From: Bacteroidota bacterium | Lineage (GTDB): Bacteria > Bacteroidota > Bacteroidia > Bacteroidales > VadinHA17 | Assembly (NCBI GenBank): GCA_022561875.1 | Contig: JADFQJ010000022.1 | Span: 1-42,664 of the forward strand | DNA length: 42,664 nucleotides | Reading direction: 5' to 3' | Shown: positions 9,215-16,531 of the stretch, piece by piece | Layout: the number at the start of each line of letters is the position of its first letter | Position numbering within the stretch: position 1 is the stretch's first letter | The notes under the pieces: model-generated | Databases searched by the model: none | What the model was told of the DNA's origin: nothing | The model's input: only the letters and a program-made list of their open reading frames with translations | Made by a program: the position numbers and the translations under genes

Positions 9215-10328
9215 AATATCCTTCCTTGTTTAATTCAAATTCCAGATAATCATTCAGATTCTCACTGGTTATGATATCCAGTGGCATAAGATTGTTTTTC
9301 CTGATCTGCTTCTTAAACACTATATGGTGGAAAAGTGCATAAATACCTCTGAATGCCTGTTCCATAGGTTTTTGGCAGATAAGGAAATCAATTATCCCCT
9401 TTTCTAAAAAAGCGATATTGTCCCTTGTCAGATCATAGCCGATAAGGGTTATATGTTTTACTCCCTTGTGTTCCAGATGATCAGCTATTATATGTGCAGC
9501 AGATGTAGCAAATATTCCTGAAATTTCTGTGCCAGGAATATTAATTATGGAATTGGTCTTATTATTTATCTCTTCCGAAGGGAAATTCAAAACCTGGAAT
9601 GACATATTGGGAATGTTTTTGAGAGAATATGCCTTGAATCCATTCTCTCTTTCCCTGATATGGTGTGTGTTTTCGCGTTCTCTTCCAATATTGATGATCG
9701 CAGTTGTTTCTGTTGATTCAAGACTTATTTTCATTAGTTTCGCAGCCAGCATACCACTTCTGAAGGGGTCCTGACCAAAAAAACTAAGGTTATTTTCATT
9801 TTTAAGCGTTGAGTCAATAAATACATAAGGTATTTCCAGAGTGTCGAGTTTTCTGACAAAACCAGAAGCTTGTATGGAAAAAACAGGAGCAAGTAAGACT
9901 CCATCCGGTTGAAAGTTCAGTATCTCAGTGGATCTTTTCCTGAACGAATCAGGGGCATATTGGTCGAACAGAAAATTATTGACTGTTACTCCATAATCAG
10001 CAATTTCCTTTTCAGCTTTTAATATCCCGTTCAGTGGCGCTTCCCAATACATATTTTCAGGTGTATGAAAAGGGATCAGGCATGCAAGTCTGGGTTTTTC
10101 CCTTGATGCAAGTACCCGCGCAACAAGGTTTGGTTTGTAGTTGGTTTTCTCCATAACACCGAGGATCTTTTTCGTTGTTTTTTTTGAAACCTGTCCCCGG
10201 TTATGGATTACCCTGTCCACGGTGCCGATAGATACATCAGCAAGCCTGGCAATCTCTTTAATGCCTGTTCTTTTGCTGGAGTTGATAATATTTATTTTTT
10301 GTTCAGGATCAAATGTAAGTAAAAAAAT
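9207..10328 (-). CDS. LacI-family transcriptional regulator, start codon unresolved
   Basis: Periplasmic-binding-protein-like sensor domain (residues ACLIPFH onward) behind a LacI DNA-binding head. The first usual start is GTG at 10220, but that would cut the helix-turn-helix in half: the frame stays open upstream and reads IKEIARLADVSIGTVDRVIH, a textbook LacI head, so the protein must begin further upstream. The frame stays open to 10328, where a TAA blocks it, and contains no ATG, GTG or TTG before the head. Initiation at ATT or another rare codon, or a sequence error in the start codon, is implied. Coordinates given are the full open frame. It is the first gene of the sugar-acid cluster and probably its repressor, acting at the palindrome 10337-10350. 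Confidence 0.85.
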   Translation of the reverse strand: MFLLTFDPEQKINIINSSKRTGIKEIARLADVSIGTVDRVIHNRGQVSKKTTKKILGVMEKTNYKPNLVARVLASREKPRLACLIPFHTPENMYWEAPLNGILKAEKEIADYGVTVNNFLFDQYAPDSFRKRSTEILNFQPDGVLLAPVFSIQASGFVRKLDTLEIPYVFIDSTLKNENNLSFFGQDPFRSGMLAAKLMKISLESTETTAIINIGRERENTHHIRERENGFKAYSLKNIPNMSFQVLNFPSEEINNKTNSIINIPGTEISGIFATSAAHIIADHLEHKGVKHITLIGYDLTRDNIAFLEKGIIDFLICQKPMEQAFRGIYALFHHIVFKKQIRKNNLMPLDIITSENLNDYLEFELNKEGYYE

Positions 10329-10336
10329 TTAAATAT

Positions 10337-10350
10337 CGTGTACGTACACG
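10337..10350. promoter_or_regulatory. perfect palindrome, probable LacI-family operator
   Basis: CGTGTACGTACACG reads the same on both strands (7-bp half sites, central CpG-like step as in many LacI operators). It lies 9-20 bp before the likely start of the LacI gene and next to a TAnnTTTG box on the other strand, so it could control both directions. Palindrome seen; the binding partner is inferred. Confidence 0.6.
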
Positions 10351-10357
10351 AAAAAAC

Positions 10358-10365
10358 TAAATTTG
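10358..10365 (+). promoter_or_regulatory. TAnnTTTG (-7) box pointing away from the LacI gene
   Basis: TAAATTTG matches the Bacteroidota -7 consensus exactly and starts 7 bp after the palindrome. No clear -33 TTTG was seen at the right distance. A transcript from here would run through 10370-10490, which holds no long gene. Confidence 0.3.
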
Positions 10366-10366
10366 T

Positions 10367-10459
10367 ATGGAGAATATTGTTGAGGAGGGATCGGGGATAC
10401 TGAAATCCGGGGTTGAAAAACTCTGTATGCCCCCTTCAGGATTACTCAGGATCAGGTGA
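10367..10459 (+). CDS. possible 30-codon ORF or gene remnant
   Basis: ATG to TGA encodes 30 residues beginning MENIVEEGSGILKSG and containing LCMPPSGLLRIR. It is the only open stretch in the gap between the LacI gene and the SiaC-like gene and runs divergently from the LacI cluster. The ATG would lie before any transcript start set by the box at 10358, which argues against it as drawn. It may be the relic of a gene once divergent from the regulator. Low confidence. Confidence 0.2.
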   Translation: MENIVEEGSGILKSGVEKLCMPPSGLLRIR

Positions 10460-10493
10460 ATAAACACATTTAGTTTTAAATAAAAAACGAGGA

Positions 10494-10880
10494 CTACTCA
10501 AGTACCGGTATCATTTCAAAAGGGATAATTATCATAGATTGGTAATCATCCCCGCAGTCTTTCATATCATAATCATCTTCTTCATAATACCATTTGATTT
10601 CGACTTCCTTACCGTTTCGAATGATCTCTTCCATTTTCCTGAAGATTGCAAGGAGAACTTTTGAAGAACTGGTATTGAAGTATTCCAGTTGTATTCTAAC
10701 TTCAGTATAATCCAGAGGGTCTTTGATATAATCATCGAGCCAGGAAAGAAAAGGAGCATAAAAACTACTGTGGTTCTCAGGGATGGATTTCCCGCTTAGG
10801 ACCAGAAGTTGCTTATCCCAATCAAAACTTATAGTAGGAGTTTTTTGTGTTCCCTTAATTAAATAAGGTTCAGTCTTCAT
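10494..10880 (-). CDS. SiaC-family regulatory phosphoprotein (DUF1987)
   Basis: 128-residue protein of the SiaC family, whose Pseudomonas member is phosphorylated by the SiaB kinase, dephosphorylated by the SiaA phosphatase, and binds the diguanylate cyclase SiaD. Family marks are the N-terminal GTQKTPTISFD, SGKSIPENHSSFY, and the phosphorylation-site segment LEYFNTSSSK. The start at 10880 (MKTEPYLIKG) was chosen: a start at 10970 would add 30 hydrophobic residues that do not belong to the family and would overlap the small gene upstream. No SiaA, SiaB or cyclase partner is in the window. Confidence 0.8.
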   Translation of the reverse strand: MKTEPYLIKGTQKTPTISFDWDKQLLVLSGKSIPENHSSFYAPFLSWLDDYIKDPLDYTEVRIQLEYFNTSSSKVLLAIFRKMEEIIRNGKEVEIKWYYEEDDYDMKDCGDDYQSMIIIPFEMIPVLE

Positions 10881-10932
10881 TTGAAATAAGTTACTATTAA
10901 GAATTAACTTAAAACAGAAAAAGATAAAAATA

Positions 10933-11103
10933 CTAATTATTTTTTGTTTTTGGAAGTTTTTGGGAATCAATTATGATTTGAACATCATATTCCCATTTGC
11001 ATTTTTGAGAACAAAACACCTTTGGAAGTGTATCAGGGTTGTCAATAAGGTATATTTTTTCTTTACTAAGTTTTTTGCCGCACCAGTTGCAGATAGTTAT
11101 CAT
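10933..11103 (-). CDS. 56-residue zinc-ribbon protein
   Basis: Short gene reading MITICNWCGKKLSKEK, then a Pro-rich middle, then VFCSQKCKWEYD and a Lys-rich tail ending KTKNN. The pairs CNWC and CSQKC are spaced as in a treble-clef/zinc-ribbon site of the type found in small MYM/YHS-like proteins, so zinc binding is likely. It lies 52 bp before the SiaC-like gene on the same strand and could be co-transcribed. Function unknown. Confidence 0.65.
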   Translation of the reverse strand: MITICNWCGKKLSKEKIYLIDNPDTLPKVFCSQKCKWEYDVQIIIDSQKLPKTKNN

Positions 11104-11126
11104 TTTTGCCTGTAGTTAAAAAGAAA

Positions 11127-11187
11127 AAACTGTTGGGCGGATTATTTCAGATGCCTTTTCTTGATTATTATCCAAACCCAACAGTTT
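11127..11187. repeat. 11-bp perfect inverted repeat with a 39-nt loop
   Basis: Arms AAACTGTTGGG (11127-11137) and CCCAACAGTTT (11177-11187) are exact complements, just upstream of the zinc-ribbon gene. The T-tract expected of a simple terminator is not obvious, so it may be a 5'-leader structure of that transcript or a small mobile-element footprint. Confidence 0.45.
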
Positions 11188-11339
11188 GCCTCCAGATTTT
11201 TGGTGAGTTGACCAAAAACATTAAGGAGCCGCTCAGGCATAAAAATAATTGAATTCTGCCTTAATGAAACAAGTTTAATGTTCTATTGTGTGAATAGCTT
11301 TTATTATTGCATGAGACAGTGAAAATTCAGTATGAAAAT

Positions 11340-11490
11340 GGAAAAAGTCGGAAGTCGGAAGTCATCGAACCCGTAACTCGTAACCACAGTGAAATATGCT
11401 CCTCCCCTGGTGAAATATTTTCGTGCCTCAAATTTCACAGGGCAAGCCCGAAACACGTAACATGGACACTGGCACACTGCCTCACTGCTC
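11340..11490. repeat. repeat island with full-length 20-bp core and hairpin
   Basis: CGTAAC-type words flank the core ACCACAGTGAAATATGCTCC (11383-11402), followed by TGAAAT (11411-11416) and ATTTCACAGGG (11432-11442), which can pair as a bulged hairpin, then GAAACACGTAAC. Compared with the copy at 6746-6765, this one has a roughly 45-bp hairpin segment inserted between the core and GAAACACGTAAC. Confidence 0.65.
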
Positions 11491-11530
11491 CTCAACCTTC
11501 TTCGATTTTTGCTCTTTATACTGTCTCACA

Positions 11531-12280
11531 TTAAAAAAGGTCTTCAAGTTCCTTTGTATGATCGGCAGGGATGTGAAGTTTGATGGTTTCTTTATCATTA
11601 ATTAAAATGCAAAGGTTGTTTTTTCGGTCAACTTTATTCAGGAATATCAGGTTGATAATGGTTGAACGACTGATCCTGAAAAAGATGTTTTCGGGAAGCA
11701 TTGAATATAACTTACCCAGGTTAATAGTGGTAGTTTCGGTTTTTCCGTTTGACAGAAACAAATCTGTATAATTTCCATCGGCTTTACAGTATAGAAGTTC
11801 ATTCGGATTTACGAGAATATAACCGGTTCTTAAATTGAATTTCAACTTGTTATGGATATGTTTGCCGGAAATGAAATTTTCAATTTTTTTCCTGAACTCC
11901 ATATTTGTTTGCTGTGTTGACAGCCGGTTTATACTTTTCTGAAGATTGTTTTTATTAACAGGCTTGAGAATGTAATCGAAAGCTGAATGTTGTATTGCCT
12001 TAATAGCATACTGATCGAAAGCTGTAACGAAAATTATATAAGGAGTTATATCAAAGTCTTTTAACTCATTTAATAAGTCAAAACCGGTTTTACCCGGCAT
12101 TTGAATATCAAGAAAAAGAATATCGGGTTTAAGATTAAGGATCAATGTAAGGGCATCATCAACATTTGAACATGTTGCAACAACTTCAACCTGCTCAATA
12201 CCATGAAGCAGGTTATCAATCAGTTCTCGTGATTCTTGCTCATCATCAATAATGATAGATCTTAGTTTTTTCTTCCCCAT
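11531..12280 (-). CDS. LytTR-family response regulator
   Basis: 249 residues: a CheY-like receiver (residues 5-125) with the acidic pair IDDE, the phospho-acceptor Asp58 in FLDIQMPG, the switch Thr in FVTAFD and Lys in LKPVNK, followed by a LytTR DNA-binding domain (about 145-249) with the usual ISRSTIINL stretch. Receptors of this class in Bacteroidota usually pair with a 7TM or HisKA_2-like LytS/YehU kinase encoded next door; none is present here, so this is an orphan in the window. The gene stands alone, with 161 bp before it that hold nothing recognisable. Confidence 0.93.
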   Translation of the reverse strand: MGKKKLRSIIIDDEQESRELIDNLLHGIEQVEVVATCSNVDDALTLILNLKPDILFLDIQMPGKTGFDLLNELKDFDITPYIIFVTAFDQYAIKAIQHSAFDYILKPVNKNNLQKSINRLSTQQTNMEFRKKIENFISGKHIHNKLKFNLRTGYILVNPNELLYCKADGNYTDLFLSNGKTETTTINLGKLYSMLPENIFFRISRSTIINLIFLNKVDRKNNLCILINDKETIKLHIPADHTKELEDLF

Positions 12281-12441
12281 AATACGTTAGTTGTTGGTGC
12301 CAGCTCTGGTTCAGAGGAACAGTTACAGATTCATAGGTCAAATATAATAATAAGAACATAGCTTAACAAATTTTCTCTGTGAAATACCCTCGATAGATAT
12401 TCAATTAATCTTTCTGGTTTTTCTGCTTGAAGCTAACTTGG

Positions 12442-13800
12442 TTACAAACAACTCTCTGATTCAGAACGGATCCAACCGGGATAGCTTTTTGATTTTGGTT
12501 TTTTTCCATAAAACAGATCATCCAGCCTGACTGCAACTTGTCTGAAGATGAAATTCCGACTGACACCTGTACGAATTACCCTGTGTAATAAATTATCAGG
12601 ATGAGCATATGGACATGAAACAACACATTTACCACAATCAGTACCGGACAGGCACCAGTATGTATAACAAGCCTCAGAGTTTATTTGCCACCTGAGGTTC
12701 CCGGAGATTTGTCTCCTGCCTGCTTTTGGTATTGCCTGAGCGGGGCATACATCAACACATTTTTTACAATGGTTGCAGAAATCCAATACGGACAGATTGT
12801 TCTTTTCCTGATTTTTTATAAGTGGGATGTTAGTTGTGACAACCGCTATTCTTACCCTGGGTCCGTGTTTTGGTGTTAAAAGCAACCCCATACGACCTAT
12901 TTCTCCTAATCCTGCATCTCTTGCTACTATAGGACAGATCAACTCATAGTTAGCATCAATATGGGCTCTGGCTTCATACCCCAGTTCCCTTATAAAATGA
13001 GCTATCTGTATGGCTATTGCTCCTGAAGATAAATATTTTTGGGCCGATTCCATTACTGTTGGCACAGCGGGAGCAGCTGACATCATTTTATAATCCATTT
13101 CAACAGTAAAGGCAATTGCAAAACGATGATTGTTGAAAATAATTTTCCCATACCTGTTTCCCCTGCCGGCAACAGTGTATAAATGATAGTCTTGTAGCCC
13201 GGTAATGCCTGTATCTAAAGCCCCAAGCTTTTTTGTCCAGGCCTTAATGTATTTTGTCAGGGCATCAGGATCTATGTTTTGTTTTCTCATGGATTCATGA
13301 CCGGTAACGCCGGCTGCCAAATAACCTACTGTGGCAAAGCTGGCTTTAGCAGAAGCAAAACCATATGTATGAGCATATCTGGATTGTGTGGAAAGTAGCC
13401 CCGGTTCTTTTCTAAATTGATCATCAGGTGTTTTATGTTCGGGGTGCTGTTTGTAATAGTCATTAAATCTTAAAATGTCCTGTTTCAGCTCTCTTCTTGA
13501 GAACATTGTGGTCCGCTCATCAATTCCCGGAACAGGAGCGCCTGTTGGTTCAGGTAGCTTTCCCTTTAGCGGCAATATGAATAGTATCAATAATGTGAAA
13601 ATGATGCCAGCAAGAAGAAATGAGACTGTTGTAAAGAACGGGAATACAAGCAGTAAGAAAAAAGGGGTGATCAGAATAATCGCAGTAAACAGTAAAATTA
13701 GTACAGCTTTTTTCTCACCCTCACAGATTGAAATAATGATAGCTGTAATAAATACTATAGTCAGGATAATTCCGAATGCGATCAGGATACTTTGTAACAT
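12442..13800 (-). CDS. membrane-anchored reductive-dehalogenase/QueG-like iron-sulfur protein
   Basis: About three hydrophobic helices (first 90 residues) anchor a soluble domain. That domain carries ARAHIDANYELICPIVARDAGLG in overlapping blocks, then EIGRMGLLLTPKHGPRVR, the pattern of the corrinoid-binding part of reductive dehalogenases and QueG, and two [4Fe-4S] sites, CNHCKKCVDVCP and CYTYWCLSGTDCGKC with VSCP. No Tat signal and no separate RdhB-like anchor are present. The substrate is unknown; family members of this non-respiratory type are not all dehalogenases. Start 13800 is preferred over 13866 because a promoter-like pair (13821-13850) lies between them and because residues before it do not look like part of the protein. 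Confidence 0.75.
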   Translation of the reverse strand: MLQSILIAFGIILTIVFITAIIISICEGEKKAVLILLFTAIILITPFFLLLVFPFFTTVSFLLAGIIFTLLILFILPLKGKLPEPTGAPVPGIDERTTMFSRRELKQDILRFNDYYKQHPEHKTPDDQFRKEPGLLSTQSRYAHTYGFASAKASFATVGYLAAGVTGHESMRKQNIDPDALTKYIKAWTKKLGALDTGITGLQDYHLYTVAGRGNRYGKIIFNNHRFAIAFTVEMDYKMMSAAPAVPTVMESAQKYLSSGAIAIQIAHFIRELGYEARAHIDANYELICPIVARDAGLGEIGRMGLLLTPKHGPRVRIAVVTTNIPLIKNQEKNNLSVLDFCNHCKKCVDVCPAQAIPKAGRRQISGNLRWQINSEACYTYWCLSGTDCGKCVVSCPYAHPDNLLHRVIRTGVSRNFIFRQVAVRLDDLFYGKKPKSKSYPGWIRSESESCL

Positions 13801-13820
13801 ACCGGGAATATCAATCTTTT

Positions 13821-13850
13821 CGAAAGTACAAAAAATGAACGTTTTTGCAA
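13821..13850 (-). promoter_or_regulatory. Bacteroidota-type promoter for the RdhA-like gene
   Basis: On the minus strand TTG (13850-13848), a 19-bp spacer, then TACTTTCG (13828-13821), one mismatch from TAnnTTTG. It would start transcription about 15 bp before the ATG at 13800. Confidence 0.4.
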
Positions 13851-14033
13851 CTTTTCGAAATATCATTCGTCAAAAAAAATACTCACCATGACATGGAGAT
13901 CAAACCAGGAAATATAAAGGAAGTTATATATTTCAATTTTATGAAGATTTTCCCAACCGGTCTTAATCTGATTATGCGGAATGATTTTGGTTTGATGATA
14001 AACAAAATGTATTAAGTAAATAAAGAGTTTATA

Positions 14034-14130
14034 AGTGTATAAGTTTAGGAGTTAAGAAGCTGAGAACTTGTCTTGTTCAGGTGCCCTTGACATCTTACAA
14101 ATAAACTTTTTTAACTTATAACTTATAACT
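14034..14130. repeat. short word-repeat patch
   Basis: A-T-rich tandem words such as AACTTATAACTTATAACTTT between the glycerate kinase gene and the RdhA-like gene. Similar in style to the other islands but without the 20-bp core. Confidence 0.4.
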
Positions 14131-14132
14131 TT

Positions 14133-15296
14133 TTATTTATTCTGATTTTTCCTGTTTGAAACCAATTTGCCGGTTTGAATTAATCTCATTGACCGTTCGG
14201 CAGCCATTATAAGTAATTCACCGGCTTTTTTTATAGATTCATCGAGATTCATCGGTTTATTTGCTATCGGGATAATTGCCCGGAATCCTTTTTTAAATAA
14301 TTCATTGATCCCGTCTTCCACTATTCCCGCGAAAGCTATGACAGGTATATTATATTTACCGGCAATACCGGCTACTCCGGCAGGTGTTTTACCATAAGCT
14401 GTCTGGTTGTCAATTTTTCCTTCGGCTGTGATCACAAGGTCGGCGTCTTGCATATGTTTCTCAAGTTCCACAACTTCTTTCACAATATCGAAACCCGGTT
14501 TTATTTCAGATGGCAGGAATGCCAGCATCCCTGCACCCAGTCCGCCGGCTGCACCGGAACCTGGTATATTTTCAACCGAAACACCTTGTTGTTGCCTGAC
14601 AACATCAGCAAAATGTTGCAGATTAGCTTCTAATTGTATAACCATGTTACCATCTGCCCCTTTCTGCGGACCGTATACTGCTGAAGCTCCGGTTTTTCCC
14701 AAAAGTGGATTCATGACATCGCTTGCAATTATAATTTTTGATTGCTTCAGGCGTTGATCAAGATGGTTGGTTTTAATAAATGCCAGCTGTTTCAAAGCTC
14801 CTCCGCCTGGTTCTATTTCACGCTTGCCGGCATCAAGAAATTGTATGCCCAGAGCCTGCAGCAACCCGGTTCCGGCGTCATTAGTGGCGCTTCCGCCGAT
14901 ACCTATTATAATTTTTCTACAACCTTTATCCAGGGCATGCTTAATTAATTCACCAGTGCCGTAAGAGGTGGTTTTCCACGGATTTCTTTCACTTTCCTGC
15001 AGCAGTTCAATTCCCGATGCAGATGCCATTTCTATTACCGCTGTTTCATCATCACCAAGCACTCCAAAGTGTGCTGTAATTTCTCTCATAAGCGGATCAT
15101 GCACTTTTTCATAGAATGTTTTTCCGCCTGTTGCAGTAACCAAAGTCATCACCGTGCCTTCTCCTCCGTCAGCCAAAGGCACCAATTTTATACTGGCATC
15201 CGGAAAGACTTTTCTGATTCCCTTTTCAATGTATTTTCCAACTTCAGAGGATGTCAGACAATCTTTGAATGAATCAGGGGCAATTAGTATCTTCAT
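14133..15296 (-). CDS. glycerate kinase (GarK/GlxK family)
   Basis: Phosphorylates D-glycerate with ATP, giving 2- or 3-phosphoglycerate, and so feeds products of sugar-acid or serine/glyoxylate breakdown into glycolysis. The 387-residue length and the signature stretches (APDSFKDCLTS at the N-terminus, PLADGGEGT, IGIGGSATNDAGTG, SGAAGGLGAG, TAEGKID) are those of the type-I glycerate kinase family. It ends with a Lys/Asn-rich tail. It stands apart from the LacI cluster by five other genes but could take glycerate from the same sugar-acid route; that link is inference. Confidence 0.93.
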   Translation of the reverse strand: MKILIAPDSFKDCLTSSEVGKYIEKGIRKVFPDASIKLVPLADGGEGTVMTLVTATGGKTFYEKVHDPLMREITAHFGVLGDDETAVIEMASASGIELLQESERNPWKTTSYGTGELIKHALDKGCRKIIIGIGGSATNDAGTGLLQALGIQFLDAGKREIEPGGGALKQLAFIKTNHLDQRLKQSKIIIASDVMNPLLGKTGASAVYGPQKGADGNMVIQLEANLQHFADVVRQQQGVSVENIPGSGAAGGLGAGMLAFLPSEIKPGFDIVKEVVELEKHMQDADLVITAEGKIDNQTAYGKTPAGVAGIAGKYNIPVIAFAGIVEDGINELFKKGFRAIIPIANKPMNLDESIKKAGELLIMAAERSMRLIQTGKLVSNRKNQNK

Positions 15297-15849
15297 TCAG
15301 ATTTATTTTTTTGCATTTATATGTCATTTCAAATAAAATTTATTAAAACCTAAAAACCTTTTCTATTCCTCAGGCTCAGCCTTTATTTTAACCTTTGCGA
15401 AGTTATATTTTTTGACTGAATTTCTTGATTTTTCTGCCGGGTACTTTTTTTTATAAAGGTAATAAAATCAGGAGGTGTTCAACCTGTATTATTTCCCGGC
15501 AAGTCAGAATTTTGCTTTGCTCTATAAAAAAGGAACGCTTTTGAAGCGCTTAGCCTGTCATGTAAGTCGGGACACGGTTCTCCTGCTTTCCGCAATGCAA
15601 CACACTATTTAATTACGTAATTAACTGTTTTCTCTTCTTTCACAAGCATGGCAGGTAAGCGTAATTATTAAAAACAAAAAAATCAAACGATAAAATGCCC
15701 ATAGAACGGCGGCATAGTCCAATTTCGTATTATCCTTCATTCCGATCACGAATTTTTTATGTAAATTGGATTTATTTAAAACCTGTTTGCTGTTTTGCAG
15801 GAATGAAGGATAAAACACTTATACGTCAGATTGCTCAAAAACCAAAAAA
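15297..15849. other. 553-bp gene-poor stretch, probably decayed
   Basis: No convincing intact gene. A 24-bp word at 15378-15401 matches 5721-5744 at 22 of 24 positions. A short minus-strand frame (15621-15818) encodes one hydrophobic helix (AFYRLIFLFLIITLTCHAC) but has no recognisable family. Together with the broken genes that follow, this looks like a region of past rearrangement. Confidence 0.45.
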
Positions 15850-16413
15850 ATGAGAAAATTAAAAATAGCTGTAGCTCAGTTTGAGCCAAAAGATGGTAAC
15901 AAGGATTATAATCTTTCAGTTATAGAAGAATTAACCTTTAAGGCAAAAGAGTCTGGAGCTGAAATAATATTTGCGCCTCATGTTACGATGTGTACACCTT
16001 CACCAATGCCCGAACGGGGGTATGTTGATGATACATTATGGCAGGAAAGAGAAATAAACCCGCTTTCACTTCGAAAGGAATTTGATGGTCCCAAAGGCAG
16101 GGAATGGCTGATGCGTTGGTTGCCTGCCAGAGCATATGACAATGGAGTTTATTACGTTTTCACCAATCCGATTGGGTATGATGGGGAACATCTTAAGAAT
16201 GGTAATTCTATGATACTTGACCCATACGGTGATGTGCTTACAGAAATAAAGTCCTTTAAAAACCATATTGGTATCGCTACAGCTACAGATGATAAACTAA
16301 CGCTTTCAGGTGGATATCGTTATAAAAAAGCCAGGAAACCAGAACTTTATAAGGAAATAATCGGAGCAGATCACAGCTCTGAAACTAAACCAATATGGTT
16401 GAAACAAAATTAA
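15850..16413 (+). pseudogene. carbon-nitrogen hydrolase (nitrilase family) with internal deletion of the catalytic core
   Basis: 187 residues instead of the family's roughly 280-300. The N-terminus KIAVAQFEPKDGNKDYNLSV and the C-terminal half (FAPHVTMCTPSPMP, FDGPKGREWLMRW, ARAYDNG, NGNSMILDPYG) are excellent matches to one nitrilase subfamily. They are joined directly at SGAEII/FAPHV, and the segments carrying the catalytic Glu, Lys and Cys are all missing (about 110 residues, in frame). The reading frame stays open, so a product could be made, but it cannot have the normal hydrolase activity. The deletion may have run between two similar GA-(D/E)-II coding segments, by recombination in the cell or by collapse during assembly. 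Confidence 0.8.
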
Positions 16414-16440
16414 TAACAAAAACATAATGATAACTCGGGA

Positions 16441-16530
16441 TATTGTTTTGTGTTCTGGGCTGAAACCGTTGCTCTAATAGCTTTCGGAATATCCTGGCTT
16501 ACCAAAGGAGGAACCCTTTATCCTGATAAA
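16441..16530 (+). pseudogene. orphan C-terminus of a polytopic membrane protein
   Basis: In the same frame as the nitrilase remnant, after two stop codons, the sequence reads YCFVFWAETVALIAFG then ISWLTKGGTLYPDK: a final membrane helix plus the short polar tail seen at the end of DUF998-like 7-TM proteins. There is no start codon and no upstream part of such a gene. It overlaps nothing but abuts the end of the bTHX gene (convergent). Confidence 0.45.
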
Positions 16531-16531
16531 T

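Larger units (their letters stand above)
11104..11530. other. gene-free stretch with an inverted repeat and a repeat island
   Basis: 427 bp with no credible gene. It holds an 11-bp perfect inverted repeat (11127-11187) and the word-repeat island at 11340-11490. Short frames crossing the island are not protein-like. Confidence 0.6.

Noticed and set aside
15621-15818. 65-residue minus-strand ORF with one hydrophobic helix
   Set aside because: Not recognisable, located in a decayed region; noted only within the gene-poor stretch.
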